From positions 1 through 12,598 of the forward strand of contig JARIAA010000091.1 in assembly GCA_029264635.1 (NCBI GenBank): a stretch of DNA of 12,598 nt, written 5' to 3'. Positions 6,648 through 12,598 of the stretch are shown piece by piece. Source of the DNA: Psychrobacter sp. (lineage in GTDB: Bacteria > Pseudomonadota > Gammaproteobacteria > Pseudomonadales > Moraxellaceae). The notes beneath the pieces are model-generated. The model searched no databases and had not been told where the DNA came from. It worked only from the letters and a program-made list of their open reading frames with translations. Position 1 is the first letter of the stretch; every line of letters begins with the position of its first letter. A program made the position numbers and the translations under genes.

Positions 6648-8006
6648 ATGGAAAATATAAAAGCCGCTGCCGCGACAGCAGGGATAGAAACACTCGATCA
6701 TAAGGCGGTTGGAGAAGAAAGCTTAGCACCGCAAACGACACGAATTATGGGCGCATGGTCTTATCTATTTGCTTGGCTCGGTGGGTGCGTCTCTATCGGA
6801 ACATTCACGGTAGGCTCAGGCCTCGTCGGTACCTTAAATCTACTACAAGTAGTGATCGCTATTACGATTGGTTGTAGCATTATTGGCGCAGCACTGATGA
6901 TCAATGGCCGTGCTGGTCATAAGTATGGCATACCGTTCATGGTACAGACTCGCTCTGCCTTTGGTTTTTCTGGTAGCCGTATTCCAGCGCTTGTGCGCTC
7001 AGTGCCCGCGATTGTATGGTTCGGCTTTCAGAGCTGGATTGGTGCAGGAGCGCTAAACTTGGTATCTGACACCTTGTTTGGCTACAACAATATTATCGTC
7101 TTTTTCGTAGGCTTTCAGTTCTTACAAATTGGTTTATCCATTCTTGGTTTCCATGGTATTAAATGGCTTGAGAACATCGGTTCTATTTTTATTATTGGCT
7201 CACTGATTTATATGTTTTTTAGTGTCATTAATAAATACGGCGATACGATTTCAACCAACCTTGTTAATGCTGAGGGTACTTGGGGCACGCCGTTTTGGGG
7301 CGCAACGATGTTGTTCTTGGGGGTCTATAGCACGATGATGCTCAACGTCTCTGATTATTCGCGAGAATTGCGTGAGAATGTTGGACTATTTCGGCAAGTG
7401 GTTATTTATGCAAACTCAATTCTTCCCGCCACCCTATTTATGGGGCTAATTGGGGTGATGGTCACTAGTGCCACTGGTGAGGTTGACCCCATTCAAGTAT
7501 TTTCTAGCGCCGTCGATAATAAGCCTTTATTAATTATCACCATGCTCTTTATCGCCTTTGCGCAGGTTACGACTAACATCTTAAACAACGTTATTCCACC
7601 AGCTTATGCCTTGATGGATATCTTTAACCTTAAGTATAAAACAGCGGCTGTTATTGTGGGTTTGCTGGCGTTTTGTACCTTCCCTTGGGAGCTGGTAAAA
7701 GATGAGTCTGCCGCAGGATTGAATTTATTTATCCAAACTTATTCAGCATTCTTGGGTCCAATATTTGCCATCTTGGTAGTGGATTATTATTTGTTGCGTA
7801 AACAAAAGCTTGATATTGATAAGCTTTATGACAAAGACGGCCCTTATAAAGGCGTCAATATGGCTGCAGTCATCGCTATGGTAATCGGCATCGTCGTTGC
7901 ATTGATGTTCTCAAGTATCTCTTGGTACGCAAGCTTGATTCCAGCAGGGGCTATTTATTGGATCTTGATGCTGAAGATGCCAGCTGCGCAGCGTTTTATG
8001 TCTTAA
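6648..8006 (+). CDS. NCS1-family permease (nucleobase/allantoin/hydantoin type)
   Basis: This 452-residue inner-membrane transporter of the nucleobase-cation-symport-1 family has about 12 hydrophobic segments and the LeuT-like fold. Family motifs include WSYLFAWLGG near residue 37, GRAGHKYGIPF near 88-97 with VQTRSAFG following, WFGFQSWIG at 124-132, and NILNNVIPPAYAL near 310. Trp124 and Gln128 correspond in pattern to Trp117 and Gln121, which hold the hydantoin ring in Mhp1; Asn313 or Asn314 is a candidate for Mhp1 Asn318. It probably imports a cyclic ureide, hydantoin or nucleobase with Na+ or H+. The ribosome-binding site AAGGAAGGAG (6632-6641) is very strong. Its position between two racemase-family genes supports a hydantoin- or allantoin-like substrate. 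Confidence 0.92.
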   Translation: MENIKAAAATAGIETLDHKAVGEESLAPQTTRIMGAWSYLFAWLGGCVSIGTFTVGSGLVGTLNLLQVVIAITIGCSIIGAALMINGRAGHKYGIPFMVQTRSAFGFSGSRIPALVRSVPAIVWFGFQSWIGAGALNLVSDTLFGYNNIIVFFVGFQFLQIGLSILGFHGIKWLENIGSIFIIGSLIYMFFSVINKYGDTISTNLVNAEGTWGTPFWGATMLFLGVYSTMMLNVSDYSRELRENVGLFRQVVIYANSILPATLFMGLIGVMVTSATGEVDPIQVFSSAVDNKPLLIITMLFIAFAQVTTNILNNVIPPAYALMDIFNLKYKTAAVIVGLLAFCTFPWELVKDESAAGLNLFIQTYSAFLGPIFAILVVDYYLLRKQKLDIDKLYDKDGPYKGVNMAAVIAMVIGIVVALMFSSISWYASLIPAGAIYWILMLKMPAAQRFMS

Positions 8007-8091
8007 GTATTAACGGTTGCAAGTTATCAAGCTTGTAGAGCAAGACAAACCTTTTAATAATGCTAGTAAAACCACCAGAGGATACACTGTC

Positions 8092-8907
8092 ATGGATTAC
8101 CCTTCTAAGGTCGATTTACTCGATGTTTCTAGATTAAAAACAGTAGCAATAGGGCTAATGCGCTTAACTATACTTTGTGTAGGACTAGTTACTGCTAGCT
8201 TCAGCGCGTCAGCGGCCGCAGCGTTAAACGATGAGACTGGTAAGATTATTGTACTCATCAACCCTAACTCGAATGCCGAAGCAACCAAATCCATGACCGA
8301 TTTGGCTCAGGCTGAGACTAAAGGTATGGCAGTGGTCAAAGGTTACAGTAACGAAGACGCTCCATCACTACTGACTACGCCAAAAGATATGCAAGATGCA
8401 GTGTCAGGCGTCGTTAAAATTGGCGTTAAGGCTGCTATGGATGACAGAGTCTCTGCTATTATCGTATCAGCTTTTAGTGATCCAGGTCTCGCAGATTTGC
8501 GCGCAAAAGTTGATATTCCAGTTTTCGGTATCGGAGAAGAGGTCTTTCGTGAAGCGGCACTGGATGGTCGCGCTTTTGGGATTGTTACCGTGACCCCCGA
8601 TGAGGATCTAATACGCTCGTTTCAAGACAAAGCGGCATCGTTAGGGTTAGAGGAGCAGTATCTCGGTACTCGTGTGACACCTGGTGAACCGACTGAACTT
8701 TTAAAGTCCCCTGAAGATCTTGATGCAGCGCTAGCTAAAGCTGTGACAGAGTCTATTGAAAAAGATGGAGCCGAAGCGGTAATAATGGGTGGTGGACCAC
8801 TTTCGGCTTCTGCTATCAGACTACAGCCGCAATTCGCTGTTCCTCTTATTGTAGCGGTGAGTGCTGCCACTCGTGCTGCCGTTAAAGAGATGCAAAAAGC
8901 TGAATAA
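8092..8907 (+). CDS. Exported racemase-family homologue lacking both catalytic cysteines
   Basis: The 271-residue product has an N-terminal signal peptide (hydrophobic stretch near 17-37, SASA cleavage region near 38-43) and then the whole Asp/Glu/hydantoin racemase fold, starting IIVLINPNSN. Aligned with the upstream racemase, VVACFDDPG becomes IVSAFSDPG (Cys76 to Ala127) and VLGCAGMAD becomes IMGGGPLSA (Cys181 to Gly234). The predicted mature protein contains no cysteine at all, so two-base racemase chemistry should be impossible. A periplasmic ligand-binding or sensing role is the simplest inference. I chose the ATG at 8092 because AGAGGA (8077-8082) lies 9 bases upstream. The frame extends back to a TTG at 8017 without support, and an ATG at 8158 would give a shorter, more typical signal peptide. 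It is the third gene of the operon, 85 bases after the permease. Confidence 0.85.
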   Translation: MDYPSKVDLLDVSRLKTVAIGLMRLTILCVGLVTASFSASAAAALNDETGKIIVLINPNSNAEATKSMTDLAQAETKGMAVVKGYSNEDAPSLLTTPKDMQDAVSGVVKIGVKAAMDDRVSAIIVSAFSDPGLADLRAKVDIPVFGIGEEVFREAALDGRAFGIVTVTPDEDLIRSFQDKAASLGLEEQYLGTRVTPGEPTELLKSPEDLDAALAKAVTESIEKDGAEAVIMGGGPLSASAIRLQPQFAVPLIVAVSAATRAAVKEMQKAE

Positions 8908-8929
8908 AATTCTTATTCAATAGACACAG

Positions 8930-8968
8930 CCACTAAACTTAAAATGATAAGCGTTTAATGGTTTTTTT
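8930..8968 (+). terminator. Rho-independent terminator of the racemase-permease operon
   Basis: CCACTAAAC (8930-8938) pairs with GTTTAATGG (8953-8961) with one mismatch, and seven Ts follow directly (8962-8968). It lies 22 bases after the stop codon of the exported homologue. The stem is AT-rich, so efficiency may be moderate. Confidence 0.6.
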
Positions 8969-9102
8969 ATATATCTAATAACGTATCAATGTCTAACTCT
9001 AATCTTTTTATCTTGATGACATACTTATCACTAAACAATCCACAACTTATGCTAGTTTACAAAATTAATGAAGGACAAAAATAGATAATAGAAGAAGCAA
9101 GC

Positions 9103-9686
9103 ATGAAAATAGGGATTCCAAAATTGCCGTTGGCCTGCGTGCTGACGTTACCCTTTTAGACTTAGATCCCCAGCGTCTAAAAGAGCTGTCCGAGAGGTTC
9201 GGTAATAATGTGCAAACTTTGATATCTAATAAGATCAATATGGCTAAGAGCGTCAAAACCAGTGATTTAGTGATCGGTGCAGTATTGATTCCAGGGGCAT
9301 CAACGCCTAAGTTGGTCACTGAGGAGATGATTAAATCCATGGACGATGGCGGTGTCATTATTGATATTGCTGTTGATCAGGGTGGGGTTTTTGAAACTAC
9401 GGATCATGTCACAACCCACGATGATCCAACTTATACCAAACATGGCATTATCCATTATGCGGTGGCCAACATCCCTGGTGCAGCACCGCATACTGCCACC
9501 ATGGCGCTTTGTAATGTCACCTTACCATACATTCAAGCACTCGCCAAAAAAGGTGTCAAAGCAGCTTGTCATGACAACCCAGCATTAGCAAAAGGCGTCA
9601 ATACGATGAAAGGGTATATGACTGATGAAGCAGTGGCTGACACACTAGATTATGAATATAAGGTGCTGAATGATTTGATTGGTTAG
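9103..9686 (+). pseudogene. ald: Alanine dehydrogenase remnant with internal deletion
   Basis: The ATG at 9103 encodes MKIGIPK, the standard alanine dehydrogenase start, but the reading frame then runs into TAG at 9157-9159 after 18 codons. In another frame, from about 9120 to 9686, lies the C-terminal half of the enzyme: IAVGLRADVTLLDLD, the substrate/NAD region around VIGAVLIPGASTPKLVTEEM, and NIPGAAPHTATMALCN. Alanine dehydrogenase is normally about 371 residues and converts alanine to pyruvate with NAD. Here roughly 170-180 codons are gone, including the Gly-rich NAD loop that precedes the AVGL segment, and the join is out of frame. The junction ATTCCAAAATTGCC fits recombination across a short CCAAAA repeat. 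No activity is expected. The native stop is TAG at 9684-9686. Confidence 0.88.
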
Positions 9687-9777
9687 GCTAAGATAAAACT
9701 TATATTGATCTTAAAATCCCTTTGCCTAGTGTATCGTGCATTTCAATATAAAAAATTAACGTTTTCAGTAGTTTAAA

Positions 9778-9806
9778 TTGACGATGATTACCTATTACTA
9801 TATTGT
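9778..9806 (+). promoter_or_regulatory. Candidate promoter of the glutathione S-transferase gene
   Basis: TTGACG (9778-9783) and TATTGT (9801-9806) are separated by 17 bases, about 37 bases before the ATG at 9843. It would drive the transferase and, with it, the VOC gene. Confidence 0.45.
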
Positions 9807-9842
9807 AAGTTATGTACATTAACCAATATAGGACCAACGGAT

Positions 9843-10436
9843 ATGGAACTTTACGATTTAGAGTTATCAGGCAATTGCTATAAGGTTCGGCTGTTTTTGG
9901 CATTGATTCAGCAACCTTATACTTTGCATCCAGTAGATTTTTTAGAGGGCGAGCATAAGAATGACAAATCTATTGAACGTAACGCTTTTGGCGAGATTCC
10001 AGTACTCGTTGATGGTGATTTAACGCTTAGAGATTCTCAAGCCATTCTTGTTTATTTAGCACGAAAGTTTAATAGAACCGACTGGTATCCGACGACGCCT
10101 GCTGATGAGGCTAAGGTTGTCCAATGGTTAATGGTCGCTGAGAGTGAGATTGCAAGAGGGCCTAATGATGCTAGATTGCATGATAAATTCGGCTATGAGC
10201 TCGATATTGATACAGCTAGGGAAAAGTCGACTCGCATTCTGACTATCTTGGATTACCATCTATCGGATCGTGATTGGCTAGCGCTTGATCGGCCGACAAT
10301 AGCAGATTTAGCGTGCTTTCCTTATGTCGCACTGAGCCACGAAGGCGGCATATCACTAGAGTCCTATCCATCGATACAAAGCTGGATAGAGCGTATCAAG
10401 GCACTACCAAATTTTGTCTCTATGCCTGCCATTTAA
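9843..10436 (+). CDS. Glutathione S-transferase family protein
   Basis: This 197-residue cytosolic protein has an N-terminal thioredoxin-like domain (about 1-78) and a C-terminal helical domain. The start MELYDLELSGNCYKVRL has the SGNCYKVR active-site loop, with Ser9 or Cys12 as possible catalytic residue. NAFGEIPVLVDGD carries the cis-proline that binds the glutathione backbone, and DSQAILVYLARKF carries the usual acidic-Ser pair. The C-terminal segment RPTIADLACFPYVAL contains the conserved capping-box Asp. AGGA lies 9 bases before the ATG. It probably conjugates or reduces electrophiles using glutathione; the substrate is unknown. A glyoxalase-fold gene follows after 46 bases, so the two likely form a detoxification pair. 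Confidence 0.92.
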   Translation: MELYDLELSGNCYKVRLFLALIQQPYTLHPVDFLEGEHKNDKSIERNAFGEIPVLVDGDLTLRDSQAILVYLARKFNRTDWYPTTPADEAKVVQWLMVAESEIARGPNDARLHDKFGYELDIDTAREKSTRILTILDYHLSDRDWLALDRPTIADLACFPYVALSHEGGISLESYPSIQSWIERIKALPNFVSMPAI

Positions 10437-10482
10437 GACAGAGTTATCACGCAAACCATAATGCAAAGCGGAGGACTTACCT

Positions 10483-10884
10483 ATGACCTTCAATATCACC
10501 GCATATGAGCACGTAGGTATTAGAGTTAGCCAACGTGAAAGAGCTATCCGATTTTACGAGGCGTTGGGCTGGGTAGAGAAGATTGATCTGCCAGAACATC
10601 AGGCAAACGAGATGGTAAACGCCAGCGGGGTTTATATTAACCTTATTTTTAATGGAATCTCTCAGCAGGACGCCAAAAATATATTACAAGATGACAGTAT
10701 CAAATATCCTGGCATGACTCATGCCGCGTTTATTGTCGATGATCTCGATGCTTTAATGAATAAACTTAAGCAAGAAAATATTTCTATCACCGATGGTCCG
10801 CACATCTATAGCAACAGACGCAAGCTTATTTTTATCCGTGATCCAGATGGTAATGTTTTGGAATTTAATGAAATTTTAAAATAA
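10483..10884 (+). CDS. VOC (glyoxalase/bleomycin-resistance fold) protein
   Basis: This 133-residue cytosolic protein of the vicinal-oxygen-chelate superfamily has two beta-alpha-beta-beta-beta modules. The candidate metal ligands are His10 in YEHVGIRV, His in the GMTHAAFIVDD segment near residue 85, and Glu near residue 128 in DPDGNVLEFNE. The ending RDPDGNVLEF is typical of lactoylglutathione lyase-like proteins. It starts after a strong GGAGG ribosome-binding site and lies 46 bases downstream of a glutathione S-transferase, which favours a glutathione-dependent or electrophile-handling role. True glyoxalase I activity cannot be claimed from this sequence; fosfomycin- or dioxygenase-type relatives share the fold. 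Confidence 0.9.
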   Translation: MTFNITAYEHVGIRVSQRERAIRFYEALGWVEKIDLPEHQANEMVNASGVYINLIFNGISQQDAKNILQDDSIKYPGMTHAAFIVDDLDALMNKLKQENISITDGPHIYSNRRKLIFIRDPDGNVLEFNEILK

Positions 10885-10971
10885 ATACATGATAAGAACT
10901 TTAAATTAGAAATTGGCACTCAACCATAACCGCAATTTTAGCAGTGCTAGTAGAGCTACGCTACTGAGTAG

Positions 10972-11337
10972 TCATTCTGCAACTTTTATCTCGATGGTGT
11001 ACTTTTTTTCAAATTCCTTTCCTGGGAAATTAGTACCGTATGTGCTGCCTGCTATATAAACTGATATAGGCTCAAGAGTAGTAGGTAACCCATTGATTGT
11101 TAAATTATTATAATCATCTTGACCGCTCTCCCTAACTCCAGGAGTGAGCTTGAAACTAGAGTCTGAAAATTCTGAATAAAAACTTATTCCAACGACTGCT
11201 GAATTTATTATTTCTATATCTGCCTCGTAGGGTTGATTAAGATAAGCATCAGGAAGTTTATTAGGTGTTACTTCAACACTAGGAGCACAACCGAATAACA
11301 GCAGTGGTATTAAGGGAAATAAGTATTTATTAATCAT
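10972..11337 (-). CDS. Small Ig-like lipoprotein, candidate immunity protein
   Basis: The 121-residue product has a short hydrophobic signal sequence and lipobox LLFGC with Cys17 as the lipidation site. The mature part of about 105 residues is beta-rich and resembles a single Ig-like domain, with a LPDAYLNQPYEADIEI start and an alternating hydrophobic C-terminal strand KKYTIEIKVAE. It is the last gene after a PAAR gene and a cysteine-protease-like gene on the same strand, where T6SS cassettes place the immunity protein; an envelope lipoprotein would suit an effector acting in the periplasm. GAGAAG 4 bases before the ATG is a possible ribosome-binding site. Family recognition is weak; lipoprotein status is well supported, the immunity role is inferred. 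Confidence 0.8.
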   Translation of the reverse strand: MINKYLFPLIPLLLFGCAPSVEVTPNKLPDAYLNQPYEADIEIINSAVVGISFYSEFSDSSFKLTPGVRESGQDDYNNLTINGLPTTLEPISVYIAGSTYGTNFPGKEFEKKYTIEIKVAE

Positions 11338-11409
11338 GTTACTTCTCTATAATGATAGTGGTGGTGATATATGCGCTGAATTTTGCATAAGATAAATCAG
11401 CGTGAGTAC

Positions 11410-12180
11410 TCATGTTAGGATCCCCCCCCATGAAAATAGCTTAAAGCTAACATTATCGGAGTAAGTAAGGTTGTTAGTGATAGGTTTATTGCTGGTACGT
11501 AAAGCATCTTTCCAAACGATCCAGTGGTTTGGATACACAAAAAAGGCTTTGTTTTGCGTTGAAATAATTCTAGAGTCTACTAAAGATATCACATAATATT
11601 TGGAGTCTTTAACGTAGCTATTAATTTCTATAAAATTTTTAACTGATGGCGCATAGTACGTATCTTTCACCCTATATCCTGCAAGTCGAAACCAGTCTTT
11701 TATTTCTCCTGGTGTTGTAATACCAGCAACCTGTTTTAAAGGAGAGTCATAAGCTAAGGCTGAATTCCAAGAGTCGCGCAAACCTGCTAAAGTCATCCAG
11801 TCAATAGCTGATATCCTCAATGAACCATTAGTTTTAAACAGCTCTCTAACCTTTCTGGCATCAAAAGGTTTAATATTTAATTGATTAATTGTAGTCTCAC
11901 CATCTTTCCAAAGCTCTGCTACCGCCTGTTTATAAAGGTTTGGATAATCGATAAGTAGACAATAGAAAAGCGTAGAAGGTCCACATAACGAGGATTCCGC
12001 TTGATCAGGGTATGTTTTAAGTGCCATTCTATCCGCAAGCTCTTTATTCACTTTCACTGCGGTAAAAGGGTCTTTAGGATCATTTAAAGGATGCTGTCTC
12101 GATATAAAAGGTCTTGGTGTAATGTTGGTAGATACCGATGTCCCTTTTCCTGAGGCGGTTCCTGAGGTGCTATGACTCAT
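11410..12180 (-). CDS. Papain/C39-like cysteine-protease-type protein, putative T6SS effector
   Basis: The 256-residue protein starts with a Ser/Thr/Gly-rich tail of about 20 residues, then a globular domain. Gln60 lies six residues before Cys66 in DQAESSLCGPSTLFYCLL, the spacing of the oxyanion Gln and nucleophile Cys in papain and C39 folds. His219 in NHWIVW is the likely general base. The third residue is not certain. No signal peptide is present, as expected for T6SS cargo. Its ATG overlaps the stop of the upstream PAAR gene (ATGA), and AGGAGT (12187-12192) is a strong ribosome-binding site inside that gene. The frame ends just after eight consecutive Gs (11422-11429) with WGGILT. One extra G would continue the frame for 27 further codons to a TAA at 11339-11341. 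Substrate (protein or peptidoglycan) is unknown. Confidence 0.8.
   Translation of the reverse strand: MSHSTSGTASGKGTSVSTNITPRPFISRQHPLNDPKDPFTAVKVNKELADRMALKTYPDQAESSLCGPSTLFYCLLIDYPNLYKQAVAELWKDGETTINQLNIKPFDARKVRELFKTNGSLRISAIDWMTLAGLRDSWNSALAYDSPLKQVAGITTPGEIKDWFRLAGYRVKDTYYAPSVKNFIEINSYVKDSKYYVISLVDSRIISTQNKAFFVYPNHWIVWKDALRTSNKPITNNLTYSDNVSFKLFSWGGILT
11422..11429 (-). repeat. G8 homopolymer at the 3' end of the putative effector gene
   Basis: Eight consecutive Gs on the coding strand follow the T of TGG (Trp251). With 8 Gs the protein ends WGGILT; with 9 it continues as WGGDPNMSTHADLSYAKF and stops at 11339-11341, one base before the lipoprotein ATG; with 7 it ends WGGS. It is a possible slippage site or a base-calling error. 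Confidence 0.7.
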
Positions 12181-12598
12181 TCAAACACTCCTAAATCTCT
12201 TTGCCACTCTAAATCTAATTTAACGTCATACTCATCTTTGGTATCAGAGTAAAAACGCTCAGTCCAACCCTCTTCGTCTGTTTTACCTTTATATATTTTA
12301 CCGCTGGTTTTGTTTATTGCTTCATAGTCGATGCTTACGTAAGGAATATCGTCATCAGTCTTAAACTGAAAGGCAATATCATGCTTGGACATAACTCGAT
12401 TGCAATACTCTTCAGCTTCTCGTCTAATGTCCTCTGCTTGCTCAACCCCAAATACTTCAAAATCCGACTCGGCGAACGACTGCTGAATAGCAATCAGCTT
12501 CGCGCCGCAGCTGGTGATATCACCGCCACGTGCAATTGGTGCGCCGTCCACAATAAATGAAGGGTCGCCTGTGAGAATAGTGGTAACTTTTTTACACT
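12177..12598 (-). CDS. PAAR-domain protein with C-terminal extension (5' end outside the window)
   Basis: The frame is open to the window edge, so the true start lies beyond 12598; a GTG at 12551 is not the start. The visible N-terminal part, KKVTTILTGDPSFIVDGAPI followed by ARGGDITSCGAKLIA, is the C-terminal portion of a PAAR domain, the cone that caps the VgrG spike of type VI secretion systems and recruits cargo. About 100 further residues follow: a charged helical segment with DIRREAEEYCNRVM, then a beta-rich piece with IYKGKTDEEGWTERFY, a G-TD-G-TE pattern common in T6SS-associated extensions. It ends in a 4-base ATGA overlap with the cysteine-protease-like gene, indicating coupled expression. 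It is probably the delivery component for that protein. Confidence 0.85.
   Translation of the reverse strand, partial: CKKVTTILTGDPSFIVDGAPIARGGDITSCGAKLIAIQQSFAESDFEVFGVEQAEDIRREAEEYCNRVMSKHDIAFQFKTDDDIPYVSIDYEAINKTSGKIYKGKTDEEGWTERFYSDTKDEYDVKLDLEWQRDLGVFE

Noticed and set aside
8017..8091. TTG start adding 25 residues to the exported racemase homologue
   Set aside because: The extension has no ribosome-binding site and places a polar segment before the signal peptide; the ATG at 8092 has AGAGGA 9 bases upstream.
9065..9358. Minus-strand open frame of 97 codons
   Set aside because: It is antisense to the alanine dehydrogenase remnant, has low-complexity Leu/Ser composition, and no recognisable domain.
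10949..10965. AGTAG/CTACT hairpin as a terminator between the VOC and lipoprotein genes
   Set aside because: The stem is only five pairs and no T-run follows on either strand.
12177..12551. GTG at 12551 as the start of the PAAR gene
   Set aside because: The frame stays open to the window edge, and the upstream codons (KKVTTILTGDPSFIV) are clear PAAR-domain sequence.

Overview
This looks like a chromosomal window from a gammaproteobacterium, most probably a member of the Moraxellaceae such as Psychrobacter. That assignment rests on the moderately AT-rich composition, the ileS-lspA pair, an LspA with a long hydrophilic N-terminal tail, and the overall protein character. No rRNA, tRNA, CRISPR array, transposase or integrase is visible.

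Layout. (1) Positions 64-3532, minus strand: ileS and lspA, overlapping by 8 bases. ileS carries an in-frame amber codon (2237-2239) that cuts a 946-residue isoleucyl-tRNA synthetase into 431- and about 492-residue open frames. (2) 3533-4038: a 506-base gap holding two GTTAAC-centred palindromes and a good promoter. (3) 4039-4854, plus: a predicted ankyrin-repeat lipoprotein. (4) 5032-8907: a regulated transport/racemase locus. It has a divergent GntR/FCD repressor, three tandem operator palindromes, a cytoplasmic hydantoin/Asp-Glu racemase-family enzyme with both catalytic cysteines, an NCS1-family permease, and an exported racemase homologue that has lost both catalytic cysteines. A stem-loop plus T-run terminator follows. 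(5) 9103-9686: an alanine dehydrogenase gene reduced by an internal, frame-disrupting deletion. (6) 9843-10884: a glutathione S-transferase followed closely by a glyoxalase-fold (VOC) protein. (7) 10972-12598, minus: the end of a PAAR-domain gene running off the window, a papain/C39-like cysteine-protease-type protein translationally coupled to it, and a small Ig-like lipoprotein. This is the architecture of a type VI secretion (T6SS) effector-immunity cassette.

How the genes may work together. The GntR protein probably represses its own gene and the racemase-permease-exported homologue operon, and the same palindrome upstream of the ankyrin lipoprotein suggests that gene belongs to the same regulon. 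The permease would import a cyclic ureide or hydantoin-like compound, the racemase would interconvert its enantiomers in the cytoplasm, and the cysteine-less homologue could bind the ligand in the periplasm. No hydantoinase or carbamoylase is present, so the substrate is open. In the last block, the PAAR protein would deliver the cysteine-protease-like protein and the lipoprotein would protect the producer. The putative effector ends early at a run of eight Gs. One extra G would add 27 residues in place of the last 3 and place its stop one base before the lipoprotein start, which suggests a frameshift, phase variation or a base-call error.

The strongest candidates for something new are the exported cysteine-less racemase homologue with its permease and operator system, and the PAAR/cysteine-protease/lipoprotein cassette with its G-tract.
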